In this document: positions 46,300-57,119 of the stretch, piece by piece
Numbering within the stretch: the first letter of the stretch is position 1
How the letters are laid out: each line of letters starts with the position of its first letter
NCBI GenBank assembly: GCA_963682175.1
Contig: OY821770.1
Coordinates: 10,074,501 to 10,138,500, forward strand
Direction of reading: 5' to 3'
DNA: 64,000 nucleotides
DNA from: Triglochin maritima
Taxonomy: Eukaryota > Streptophyta > Magnoliopsida > Alismatales > Juncaginaceae
Program-made: the position numbers and the translations under genes
The notes under the pieces: model-generated
Told to the model about the DNA's origin: nothing
The model's database searches: none
Seen by the model: only the letters and a program-made list of their open reading frames with translations

Positions 46300-46945
46300 C
46301 ACCATACCGGGTCGCGACTTTGAACTAAAGGCACAATACCTGAGTATGTTGCCAAAGTTCACCTCTAGGGAAGACCCATATCTCTTCCTTAGAGAATTTG
46401 AGGAAATCTGCTCTCTTATGCAATACCAGCATATTCTTGAGGAGGCAGTGCATCTGAAATCCGTGCCTCTAGCATTGAAAGACGATGCTAAGAAATGACT
46501 ATATAGTCTAGCCGAAAGATCTATTAGGAGTTGGGCTGAGTTTGTTCAAGTATTCCTGAAAAAGTATTTCCCCAACCATAAGACTATGAGGATTAGGAAT
46601 GAAATTGTTGCATTAGTTCAGTCTGAGAGTGAGCCGTTCTATTCCTATCTAGAAAGATTCAAAAGTATGCTGACCCAATGCCCACATCACGGAATTCCAA
46701 GATGGCAATTGTGCCAAATTATTTATGAGGGATTGACACCCACATCTAGGGTTATGGTAGAATCCGTAAGCCAAGGGAACTTTATGTCGAAAAATGAAAA
46801 TGATGTCTGGACTTTTCTTGAGGATTTAGCTGAAAACAGTATGCAATGGGACAATGCTAGAACACCGCTTAACCCGAGTATTGGATCTAGAATAGCAAGT
46901 CAACCCAAACCAGGTGTCGTAGCTGTAGATGCCAATAGCAGCTGA
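46300..46945 (+). pseudogene. gag: Gypsy Gag core with nonsense and frameshift
   Basis: The frame encodes the retrotransposon gag domain (FLREFEEICSLMQ, then SWAEFVQVFLKKYFPNHKT). An in-frame TGA at 46496-46498 replaces a Trp codon expected in the family (DDAKKWLYSL-like). A frameshift near 46925-46945 separates it from the protease frame. The product is therefore broken in at least two places besides the hAT insertion upstream. Confidence 0.82.
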
Positions 46946-48629
46946 AGCAAAACTAGCTACCATTATGCGCAGAATGGAAAGTCTAGAGCTACAGACCCGA
47001 GTGAATCAAGCATCATCTATCCCTTGCTCTAGATGTGGTCAGCTTGGTCATTTAATGGAGGATTGTGCGGACTGGGAACAAGTTAATGCCATGTATAACC
47101 ATGCTAGAAATGACCCATACGCATCAACCTATAACTCGGGTTGGCGTAATAATTCCAATTTCTCATCAAGCCAACAAGGTCAACCTCCTAGACAACAACC
47201 AAACCCGTATAACCAAAATAATACATCAGCTGGGTTTAGTAACAATGGTGATCATGAGGTTAGGTTGACAAGCTTGGAAAATTTGATGAAAACATTTATA
47301 CAAACAACCAACCAGACCTTCCAAAGGCTAGAGACACAAGTCAGCCAACTAGCACAAATAGTAGGTGAAAGAGAAAAGGGTCGGTTTCCAAGTCAACCTG
47401 AGGTGAACCCTAGATCTAATAATTCATATCAACACTATCAAGCACCTTCAGGGAATAATAACCCCAGACTGGTTCAAATGGTTAATGAGAAAGGACCGGT
47501 CCAACAAATAAATGCAGTAGTATCATTACGGTCCGGAAGACAAATTGATAATAATGTGGTAAATCCTAGAACTTCTAATCAATCTAGCCATCAAGCAACC
47601 ACATATGACTTAACCATTGAACCTGATGTCCATTCTGAAACGTCCAACCCACCTACTCAATCTGAACCCATAGCTCAACCTGAACCTGAGCGAGTCTATG
47701 TTCCTAAAGCCCCATTCCCTAATAGACTCAAAAAGAACTCAAGTGCACAAATGGAGAAAATCTTGGAAGTATTTAAGCAAGTTAAGGTGAACATTCCACT
47801 TTTAGACATGATTCAACAAATACCTGCTTATGCTAAATTCTTAAAAGATCTGTGCACTAAAAAGAGAAAAACGAACGTACCAAAGAAGGCATTCTTAACT
47901 GCAAACATAAGCTCTATTTTGTCCAACACATCTCCTATAAAATATAAGGATCCTGGGTGTCCCACAATTTCATGTGCAATAGGAGATACTTATATCAACA
48001 AAGCTCTTCTAGACCTTGGTGCTAGTGTTAACCTACTCCCATTCTCTGTCTACGAGCAACTCAACTTTGGTCCACTAAAACCCTCTAAGACAACTCTTCA
48101 ATTTGCTGACTCCTCTATTAAGAAACCAAGAGGTGTAGTCGAGGACGTTTTGATCAAGGTGGGTGACTTCATTTACCCAGTGGATTTTGTCGTTCTAGAC
48201 ACTGAACCTGTTGTCGATCCTAAGAGACAAATCCCTGTAATATTAGGCAGACCCTTTTTAGCCACTTCTGAAGCATTAATAAACTGTCGAAATGGGCTCA
48301 TGCAATTATCTTTTGGGAATTTAAAAGCTGAATTTAATATCTTTCATGTTCATAGTGAGCCAGAAATAATATGCAATCAAAGTGATGTGATGAGAGCACG
48401 TATCTATAAGATTTCTGAATTAAATAAATCATCACAAAATAAAAAAGGAAGCAAGAAAAAGGGGAGGAATTCATCTACACACCCACCATCACTCGAGCAA
48501 ATAAGAGGACCAATTTATGTGAGGGGTGTGGAACCTGTGACTCAGGACCCTCATTGCAACATGGGGAACAATTCAACTGGATTCATGCACCAATATGGTG
48601 TCATTCAATCCAGTTATGACTATGGTTGA
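46929..48629 (+). CDS. Gypsy nucleocapsid and aspartic protease frame
   Basis: The 566-codon frame is open. It begins with a helical linker, followed by a CCHC knuckle CSRCGQLGHLMEDC (about residues 32-45), a long Gln/Asn-rich segment and then the protease (about residues 340-480). The active site reads LLDLGASVNLLP; the DLGAS form, with Leu for the usual Ser/Thr, is common in Athila-type proteases. FVVLDTEP and IPVILGRPFLAT give the flap and C-terminal ILGRPF hallmark. The frame ends without RT. As Gag is broken upstream, expression is unlikely. Confidence 0.82.
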   Translation: MPIAAEAKLATIMRRMESLELQTRVNQASSIPCSRCGQLGHLMEDCADWEQVNAMYNHARNDPYASTYNSGWRNNSNFSSSQQGQPPRQQPNPYNQNNTSAGFSNNGDHEVRLTSLENLMKTFIQTTNQTFQRLETQVSQLAQIVGEREKGRFPSQPEVNPRSNNSYQHYQAPSGNNNPRLVQMVNEKGPVQQINAVVSLRSGRQIDNNVVNPRTSNQSSHQATTYDLTIEPDVHSETSNPPTQSEPIAQPEPERVYVPKAPFPNRLKKNSSAQMEKILEVFKQVKVNIPLLDMIQQIPAYAKFLKDLCTKKRKTNVPKKAFLTANISSILSNTSPIKYKDPGCPTISCAIGDTYINKALLDLGASVNLLPFSVYEQLNFGPLKPSKTTLQFADSSIKKPRGVVEDVLIKVGDFIYPVDFVVLDTEPVVDPKRQIPVILGRPFLATSEALINCRNGLMQLSFGNLKAEFNIFHVHSEPEIICNQSDVMRARIYKISELNKSSQNKKGSKKKGRNSSTHPPSLEQIRGPIYVRGVEPVTQDPHCNMGNNSTGFMHQYGVIQSSYDYG

Positions 48630-49708
48630 CTTTGAGCAAATTCCATCCCTCCACCGCAGTTCACCCAGGTAATAAGTGCATTTGCTTTATATTTGCATAC
48701 ATTGAGGACAATGCATGATTTATGTGTGGGGGGTGTTTATATATTTCTGTAACTTATTTAAAAAAAATTAAAAAAAATTTCAATGTTTCATGACATAGCT
48801 TAAGATTGAACTACCAAAACCCGAGTACAAATTGCATTGAGTTTTTTGTTCCTTATTATATAGTTCTGCTTGTAGAAACTATGACATAATCTAAGTTCCA
48901 AAGAAATATCACATTACCCTTTAAGACATGTATGCACTTAAATTGGATGAATCAAATCTTTGAAGTGGTTGATAAAAAGCAGAGGTTGAGGAAAATATAC
49001 CGGGAAGTGTGGACTTCTAATAGCAATTAAGCCTTGAGGAAAATAAAAGTAATAATGAAGGAATAAAGTGAGGAAAGCATATTTTGCAAAATGATTACAA
49101 AAGCCCAAGTCTTTGAGTCATTGGTCCGTAGGGGTATCTTGAAACCCGGTAACTTGAGTCTGCCAGCTCGAGATTATCGACCAAACTTGCTACACGAATG
49201 CAAAAAGGGTAAAAGTATCAGAAAAAGCAAATGTGTTGAATCACGGAAAAAGAAAAAAAAATATACTTTAAGATACTCAAGGCCCAAAGCTAAAAGAATG
49301 ATTCATGTCATCGTTGATCCGAATGATACTTCACCACCAGAGGAGGCGTGGAAAATAATTTAAGTGATAACATGTGTAGAAGGGTTAGTGGTGTGAATAT
49401 TGGAGGAACAAAGACGAAGTCAAAAAAATTATGAGTTAGACTTATATAATAAGCATGCAAGAATTCTAAGTAAGATGCATAAGGTTGAGGTGGAAATATT
49501 GAGAGTTGTTTATGAAATGTTGAATTAAGACTTTGCGGGTGTGTCAACTGAAAACCCTCACGAGACAAAACTTGTCCTCTAAGGAAACTTGGAAGTTTAA
49601 AGGCTTGTTGCACATGCTAAGTGCAACCGTGATTCCTACGAAAGTGAGTTAGGATTTCCCTGTTTTTATTTTTGTTATATTTTGTTTTGCTAGGGACTAG
49701 CAAAATCT
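48630..49708 (+). other. Non-coding 3' region of the gypsy element
   Basis: Two short PPT-like tracts (tgtggggggtgtt near 48726 and the real one at 49709) bracket it. A 90-residue frame at 49091-49363 is Lys-rich with ESLVRRGILKPGNLSL; it resembles nothing I can name and may be a remnant of a further ORF. In full-length relatives RT and integrase would lie here, but none is seen. Confidence 0.5.
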
Positions 49709-49723
49709 AGGTGTGGGGGTATT
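49709..49723 (+). promoter_or_regulatory. Polypurine tract of the gypsy element
   Basis: AGGTGTGGGGGTATT directly precedes the TGATGCATTGC start of the 3' LTR. Confidence 0.85.
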
Positions 49724-49993
49724 TGATGCATTGCATACATTGCATCATATGTCTTTCATTTAGATTACTTTTATATCAATAAATGCTACTAAGGTATGTG
49801 TTTAATCTTATTTACAGAATACAGGGATCTGAATGCAAATTACCCACATCCCGAGCATAAACACGTGCAAGAGACTGATTTCTATCATAAAGACCAAGTT
49901 CCAGTTTATCGGGTTTCAAATGGAAGTGCATCCAAGCATAAAAGTATTCAAGACCTAATTACAAAAAGAACAAGGACTTAAGCACAAAAGTAG
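49724..49993 (+). repeat. Gypsy 3' LTR, first 270 bases only
   Basis: It matches the start of the full LTR at 50784 up to acaaaagtag; at 49994 the sequence switches to Copia LTR. Confidence 0.9.
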
Positions 49994-50783
49994 CCGAGTG
50001 TGAACGGTCAACCGGGGTATCTTCGGATCGATTAACCGAATGGGGAACATGTAATCACAATTGGTTGACCAAAATTGTCTGGAGTGCCTGGACAATCGGG
50101 TTTGGTTAACCGAGTGTGAACGGTCAACCAAGAAAGAGTATTTACGGTAGACCGAATGTGACACGGTCATCCGATGACTATGCTCTAGGATAAATTTTGG
50201 TGAGTCATACGTAGACCAAAGAGAAGACGTGGTTCGTCCGAATTTTTCCAGAGAATTTCTCATATGGAATCGGTCGACCGTCTAGCTCACGGTGCACCGA
50301 ACATGTGTTATAACAGAACAGTTCGGTGGACCGAATAATTCTCGGTCGACCGAACCGTGCGATTTCTGCCTAAATTATTAAGAATTATTTAGATCATGCA
50401 TGGATTAATTCCATATTTGATTAAAACGTTTTAGAGGATGCTTATGTGACAATTAGAAATTAATTTTAGGAGAGAATAAGTAAGAGATCATGACTAAGTA
50501 ATAGTTCTTGATAAGGATGTTTTGGGAGCCTATAAAATGACCCCTCATCCTACTTGTTTAGGTTAATGCAAAAATTCTTTCTGTCATTAATCTCTCCCTT
50601 AATCACCACGAAAATCTCTTAGTATTTAAGTTTTGGAGATAGAAAATCTCAGGAGCTTAAAAAAGGGTTATTAGCTAGATTCTAAGCCTAGTTAGAGATT
50701 GATTGGCTAGCTCATTTCTCTCTAATCTTGTTTAGAGTTTGGTGAACACTTGGAGGCGAATCGGCGCGTGATTCAACGGGCAA
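49994..50783 (+). repeat. Duplicated Copia LTR segment
   Basis: This is a second copy of about 40930-41719, including the diverged palindrome array, the TATAAAA box and the final ggcaa, with scattered base differences. It begins with ccgagtgtgaacggtcaaccg, which in the first copy occurs about 100 bases further in, so the junction is not a simple blunt copy. Confidence 0.88.
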
Positions 50784-52023
50784 TGATGCATTGCATACAT
50801 TGCATCATATGTCTTTCATTTAGATTACTTTTATATCAATAAATGCTTCTAAGGTACGTGTTTAGTCTTATTTACAGAATACAGGGACCCGAATGCAAAT
50901 TACCAATATCCCGAGCATAAACGTGTGCAAGAGACTCATTTCTATCAGAAAGACCAAGTTCAAGTTTATCGGGTTTCAAATGGAAGTGCATCCAAGCATA
51001 AAAGCATTCAAGACCTAATTACAAAAAGAACAAGGACTTAAGCACAAAAGTAGTCGGGGACTTAATTGCAAAAGGCCAAGGACCAAATTGCAATTAAAGC
51101 ACAAAAATATTATCTTGGAGAAAATCTAAAGAAAAATCAATGTGGATCTCCAAGTATATGAAGGAAATAATTCGGAGTTCAAGAGAATGGAAAGAAATCA
51201 TCCAGACGCGCAAAGGAGGATAAAATCATACCATAAACACTCAGCAAAAATCCGGATTGAATCTGACTTGATTATGCGGCGTTTCCGCCGCACAACACCT
51301 ACAACCCGCGACGATTCTGCCGCCCCCTTAGCAATCCGTGTGCTCCAATTTTGTCCAGTCGTGTCTGGACACGTGTACTTTCCAATTTTATACTTAGGTC
51401 CCTTGTAGCAACTATAAATAGCCCCGAGAACGATGTTAAGAGGGTCTTTGGTCCTTTGTCTTTGGTTGTTGTTTTTATTTTTTAGTCTTAGTTTTGTATT
51501 CTTATTTTTAGTAATAAAATTCTGTCTTTTAATTCTTGTTTTTAGTTTTCTTTTGTAATTCCTCTAGGACCCCTTCTCCTTCCCTCCATCCATGAGTTTC
51601 TAACTCTTTCCAAAGGGTGGAGGTGACGGATTTAGGGTGAAGAGAAGAGAATAAATGTTATTATTTTAAGTTCGTGATTAGTATATTTTGATTATTTGAG
51701 TTTATGTTAAATCATTTATCATGTAACGCTTCATAACTAACATGATTTATTATAAGTTTCTGAATTCTCTAATCTAAATCCTATGTCTAAACCTCCACCC
51801 GACGGAATTCACCTCTTTGTTCGTGTTTTAGTTTTATTTGTTCATGTTTCTTTCTTTAGATAATTAAAATCAAAAATCTCAAAACCCAAATTTATTCTTC
51901 TCTCTTTCTTTCCCCCAATCGTAAATCACACAAATAACAAATCTCTCACTCCTTGTATTCGACTCGTATTTGCCACGTCTTCATTGACGCCGTGCACTTG
52001 CGGTATAAATTTAATTCTCATCA
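50784..52023 (+). repeat. Complete gypsy LTR (1240 bp), TSD ggcaa
   Basis: It starts TGATGCATTGC, ends TTCTCATCA, and is flanked by ggcaa at 50779-50783 and 52024-52028. The TATA box is at 51413-51420. It is the reference copy for the family; others are 21381-32025 (split), 6944-7625 (truncated, minus) and 49724-49993. Confidence 0.93.
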
Positions 52024-52028
52024 GGCAA

Positions 52029-52233
52029 CGCGACTCCGGATCTTCGAAAGGTTTTAGAGAACATTTGGGTATGATTCTATGTTTGTGATTTATTTTAATA
52101 TATGTAGGATTGCATGATATTAGAATAAACAAAAAGTAATGTACATAAAAATTGTTGAAAATATGAAATCAATTTTGTATGTTGTATTGGAAATTTTAAA
52201 ATATATACATACATGGGAATACGAAATCCTACA
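52029..52233 (+). repeat. Right end of the interrupted Copia LTR
   Basis: It continues cgcgactccggatcttcg from the left part and ends gaaatcctaca at 52233. A PBS-like TGGTATGAGAGG follows at 52235 (two changes from TGGTATCAGAGC). No Copia internal domain follows, so the rest of this element is lost. Confidence 0.85.
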
Positions 52234-53532
52234 GTGGTATGAGAGGATTTAGTTCATTTTTTCAATGAATAGTGGTGTAAACGAGTCGAGTTGAGCAAAA
52301 TTTCGAGCTATATGTATTATTTTGTTTTATTATCAAATACAAAAATTTAATTATAAATAGAGTAATAAAAAATTCGAGCGAGTTATCGAACCGACCCTTA
52401 ATTATTTTCAAGTTCGAGCAGCTCGTTTACTGAACTAAGTTAGAAGATTTTTTTTTATATTTTTGTTCAAGATTATTCATTTTTAAGTTAAACTAGAGTC
52501 GAGTAATTTTTAAGTCGAACTTGAATCGAATTATCACGCCGAACTTAAATTTGACGGTCCTACCTGCGAAGTTGCATTTCCGTATAAATAAATCACCACC
52601 AAATTTCTCATCCAACTCGTTACATCAGTACATCACGAATTTCCATTCCCATTTAGAGGAAGGTAAGCTAACCCGCAGGAATTCAATACCCAATTCAGCA
52701 ACATCAATCATTGTACGGAAAACTGTGATCGCTTGTCGGATCCTCCACCTGGTGTAATGGTCTCGGTGAGAAGTGTCACAGCCACACACTATATCTTTAG
52801 ATTAATGTAAAAACATAGGAGGTCGGCAAGATGACGAGATGTTGCATCTCCCAACCCATTTCCACAGTGTGTTTTTTTTTGAATTTTCTACACTTTTTAA
52901 TATATTCTACTACGTACACTCCTATTTTTAAGCGACGGATGGCGGTTGATCTAGCGGACGCCCAATATTCTGATTTAGCCAGACGTTCGAGTCGGAAAAA
53001 AAAATTCGTCTCCGTTACTTCGCCTTATCTAGGTGTTTCGCCAAAGTTCCGCTATTCTGAATCATAAGAAAAATTACCATCGGGCCCTTTTTGAAATATG
53101 GATCTATTTCATTTTAATCTCTTGAACTTTAAAAATTCCTCATCACATCACTTAAACATTGGTTTATAACACTTTGTTATCTTCTCTATTACTAGTTTGT
53201 TAAGTTTCAATATATTCACCATTTTTTGGCTTTATAATGTTTTGAGCAGGAGGCTGAATGTGGATGTGATACGGTAAAATATTGCGTCAAGTATATGCAG
53301 CATGCCTAAATATCAGACCGAAGATTGAAGGGGGTAAATCATTCACGTATCTAAGTCATAATATATAGGCTATCGAGCAAACTAATTTCCCCCCTTGAAC
53401 TATGGGATTATTAATTTGCCTCCTCAACTATCAAAAACAACACTTAATCATCCCAAATCATCAACGTATTAATTTTGTTTGTTTTGCTTAGGTACACTTG
53501 GAAAATCATTCCTTTTTTTTGAAAGCTAAATT
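52234..53532. other. Stretch without a recognised gene
   Basis: 52263-52560 repeats GAGTCGAG/GTTCGAGC-like wording (gtgtaaacgagtcgag), typical of the ends of small plant DNA transposons. 52570-53532 is AT-rich without a credible frame. Nothing else is recognised. Confidence 0.5.
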
Positions 53533-53540
53533 GTTGAAAC

Positions 53541-56500
53541 CAATGTTCACGGAACGCCTAGGCGACCGGGGGCGTCCGGTCGCCTGGGCGATCGTGCGAC
53601 CGTCCAACTCTGGGCAGTCTTTTTTTTATAATTCAATTAAATTTTATAAAATAGATAAAATCAGGAAAAATAGGGAAAATGCAAAAAAAATTCTAAAATA
53701 TCATACATGTTTAGGCTTCGAAAAGACACATAGTTCCTCGACCAATGCCTCACTAGGCACCCCCTCTACCCACCTAAACACTTAGGTAAACAATTTATTG
53801 CTTAGTAGTACGATTACAAAGGTAACTCAGAGTTCATACAATAGCAGATAAGAGAGAAATTAGAATTACAAGCTAACTAACTAATTCCATTGGACACATT
53901 GATCTAATGTCCCACTGGGAACCATATCATATCCTCCACCACCATCAGAGTCATCGGAGTGGTTCTCGTTCGGATTGTCGACGTAGACATCTTCTTCTTC
54001 AGTTTCTTCATCGTCGGATTGGACATATTTCTCGTCAATGTCCATCAGTGGTTGAGAACTCGATGCACTTGAATCTCTAGAACTAATGTGAACGATGACA
54101 TCATCCATGCCACCACCTAATAATGGCGCGTCAGATGCAGTGGAACACCGCGCGTCAGATGCAGTGGACATGGATCGAGCAAAGCGTATCCATGAAGAAG
54201 AATGTCCTAAAGTTGCTTCCTCGGCATCGGCCCATGTAAGCTCCTCTCCAGAGAAGACCGGATCTTCAGTTTCTACCAACCATTGATGCTCGTCGAAGAG
54301 ATCGTAGTCCACACTGGTGGGGTCATAAAATCCGGACTTCTCAATCCTTTGCTGAAACCTTTGCCTTAACTTTTGGTTGTAGTTCACATACACCAAGTCA
54401 TTCATCTTCTTCACAGCCAACCTGTTCCTTCTCGTTCAGTGCAACTGCTCGAAGACACTCCAATTCCGCTAACAACCTGATGTTGAGCATGTCAATCCCA
54501 ACACCCTCAGGGCCAACCTCTGTAATGCGGTCTCTCCCATGTCTGCGCCATAAGATTGCCACCAATCTATAGGTCTTCTTTTTGTCCTTTGTCTGACGAC
54601 CATATCCCTCGAGAATATTCCGAGGGAGTTCTTGTAACGATGAAGTAGACCGCAAATCTTGTCTTGTTCTGCAGGAGTGGGGAGGAGCCGCTCTACGACA
54701 TCCATGAATCCAGGCATATGCTCATTAAAAGCTACATTTCGATCCTGAGGTGGGACGGAGAAGAAGGTACTAGGGTTGAGTAAGAAACCAGCTGAGTGTA
54801 GCGGTGAGGACATCATCATCCCTGAACTCCACCTGGTGTCGATGAGGTCGATGACTTGCTTGTACAACCTCGGGTTTCCATCAAAGTTCCTCATGATTTG
54901 TTCTTTGACTTTCTCCATTGCGTCACACAGATATCCCATCGGTGGTTTCTCATCGCCGTCAACAAGTCTAAGAACCTGAACCATAGGTTGTGAGGCCTTC
55001 AGTGCCTTCACGACGTTGGTCCAGAAGCCACTTTGTAGAATGGTCTCGGCAACTTCAGTAGAGATCTCCTTCTTTTTCTTGTTTTTTATCCAACTTGCAT
55101 TAGGATCGTTGTACTCCGGGGAACAACAAAGGCTCGGAGTTTGTCTTTCTTCAGAAACAACCTTTGCAAAGTCAGAAATGCGGTGACAAATCTCATGATA
55201 GCAGGGCGTAGCAGGTTCCCTTCAATGGCAATTCGCATCCTACTCAACAACATGGCAGAGTTGTTGAAATGTTTGACGATCTTACGAGCTAAAGCAATAG
55301 TCTTCAAAAACAACTTGCTAATATCCTCCAAGATGAGATCGACGCAATGCGCTGCACAGGGAGTCCAAAACAATCTTCTTCTTTTTTGCTGCAATATCCT
55401 ACCGGCAAGTACGTACGCGGCGGCGTTGTCGGTGACCACCTGAACAACGTGTTCTTCGCCAATCTCGCCAAGTACCTTGTCCATCAGCTTGTACAGGTAG
55501 TCTGCGGTGTGAGAGTGACTGGAATCATCTATATACCTCATGAACATGGTACATGTCGGACAATTTACTAGAAAATTGATTATATTCTTACCGGACCTAT
55601 CAGTCCAACCATCTGTCATCAACGTGTACCCGTATGTTGCCCAATCTTGTCTATACGACTGTAGTATACCTCTTGTGTAGTCAATTTCCTGTTTAAGGCA
55701 CGAGTCACTAACTTCATGATACGTCATGGGTTTAAGTCCGGGTCCGTAAGTACAAGTAGCGGATATTGCTTCCTTCCACTCAGGCATCCTTACAATGTTG
55801 AATGATATATCACATCTATAGAAAAGCTCAGACCATTTTTGATTAATTATTTTCTTATCTTCTTTTCTAAAGGTTCTTTCGATGGTTGTTTGTCGGGGGT
55901 CGGAAATCACGTCCTTCCCACGTCCGCAAAATGGTGCCCACAAACGTTGTTTTTGTCTCTTTCGACCAGGAACAGGGCGAGAACGGGGGGTTGGGGTTCG
56001 AGCAGAACCGGAACCCGACCTGGTTTCCAGATCAAATTCTATGTTTTCTCGGTCTACATAATCATCAAGACATACATTTTTCGTTTTGTAATGTCCTACT
56101 GTTTCTAATCATGTATGCAGTTATGTCTTGTTTAACAGAGTCATGAACTTTATCACAAGGTCTAGCATTGCTACCGAGTGTGTGTGCAAGATGTTGTTTG
56201 TGACGGGCTATATCACCTCTAGTTTCCTTTCCACATAACTCACAGACAATGCAGTTTTTATCATTAGCACTAATGTAATGGGCAGTATTCCAACCAGGGT
56301 CATTTGTTCGGGTAGGTCTTAGGTCATCGTAACTCTCGTGATGCAAAGGGAGACTAATGTCGGGTACGTAGGTCATATCTTAAAACTAGACTAATATAAA
56401 AATTTAGACTAATATGAAAATAAAATACTAATTAATTTAATTCTAAAGAGAAGTTAGAAAGAGTGCACTTGATTTTGGTGGTTGTAGAATGAAGAACCGG

Positions 56501-56866
56501 ATCAGAGACTTCACTTTCCAACTTCAAAACTAAGCACCAGACCGGAGACTTAATCGCGAAAACTCGATGATTAGGAAACTTGATAATTAGAATAGAATTA
56601 CGAGGAAGAAGAGAATGAGAGATTTGTGAAAAATGAAGAGGTTTGGATGAGTTTATATAGGATTTGGGGTAGTGACAAACTTGTAATTTTTATAAAAGAA
56701 ATGAATAAAAAAAATCAAAAAGGAGAGAGCCGTTGGAGCTCGCCTAGACGAGGCGATCGCCCAAGCGACCGCCTATTTCTCCCAACTTTGCTGGGCGAAA
56801 AGCAGTGGTCGCCACGACGACCACCGCGACGGGCGGTCGCCTAGGCGATCGACTACGTGAACGTTG
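53541..56866 (-). mobile_element. hAT transposon (3326 bp), nearly complete, inactive
   Basis: The 8-bp duplication gttgaaac flanks the element at 53533-53540 and 56867-56874. Terminal inverted repeats are CAATGTTCACG and CAACGTTCACG (reverse complement), followed on both sides by GCCTAGGCGACCG/CGGTCGCCTAGGCGATCG blocks. The single gene lies on the minus strand and covers most of the length. Confidence 0.94.
53881..56376 (-). pseudogene. hAT transposase (BED finger, DUF659, hATC), inactivated
   Basis: Parts in order: an N-terminal BED finger CELCGKETRGDIARHKQHLAH (56376-56065); a gap that may be an intron; DUF659 with YTLMTDGWTDRSGKN, VQVVTDNAAAYVLAG and WTPCAAHCVDLILEDI (55943-55140); then a region with MEKVKEQIMRNFDGN and SSPLHSAGFLLNP; and the hATC start GLTCSTSGC. 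A frameshift near 55135 breaks the middle. TAG follows CSTSGC where the family has Glu before RNWSVF, and a TGA comes just after FEQLH. The C-terminal acidic tail (LAVKKMNDLVYVNYNQKLRQ onward) is otherwise open to 53881. Few lesions for so long a gene suggest recent loss of function. The fragment at 4041-4330 is a relative. Confidence 0.87.
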
Positions 56867-56874
56867 GTTGAAAC

Positions 56875-57119
56875 GATGTTATTTGTATATACAATTCATC
56901 ATAATCGACAAAGTACCTAAGATTAAAAATTCAGCAGCACCAGTAGAATTACAAAAAAAATCCACCGATCTTATCCCAAACAACATACACTAACACACCT
57001 AAGAATCGAACCGACACCACCACCTTCCGAAACCAGACCACAAAACACGATGTCACAACTCTAGATTTCTTCGTTGCAACGAAAAAACAAATCCAGAAGT
57101 CGATGAAAGCATGCCAGAG
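56875..57119 (-). other. 3' flank of the bHLH gene
   Basis: AT-rich sequence downstream of the bHLH stop codon; likely 3' untranslated region and terminator. No clear polyadenylation signal could be singled out. Confidence 0.4.

Larger units (their letters stand above)
41720..49993 (+). mobile_element. Gypsy gag-protease element without RT or integrase
   Basis: It lies between ggcaa (41715-41719) and a recombination junction at 49993. Parts: a 71-base start of the 5' LTR (41720-41790), leader, gag split by a hAT element, aspartic protease, non-coding 3' region, PPT (49709-49723) and the first 270 bases of the 3' LTR (49724-49993). No reverse transcriptase, RNase H or integrase is present between protease and PPT. 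The protease type (DLGAS) and gag suggest the Athila/Tat branch of gypsy. The 5' LTR is cut short, or replaced, after 71 bases. Confidence 0.82.
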
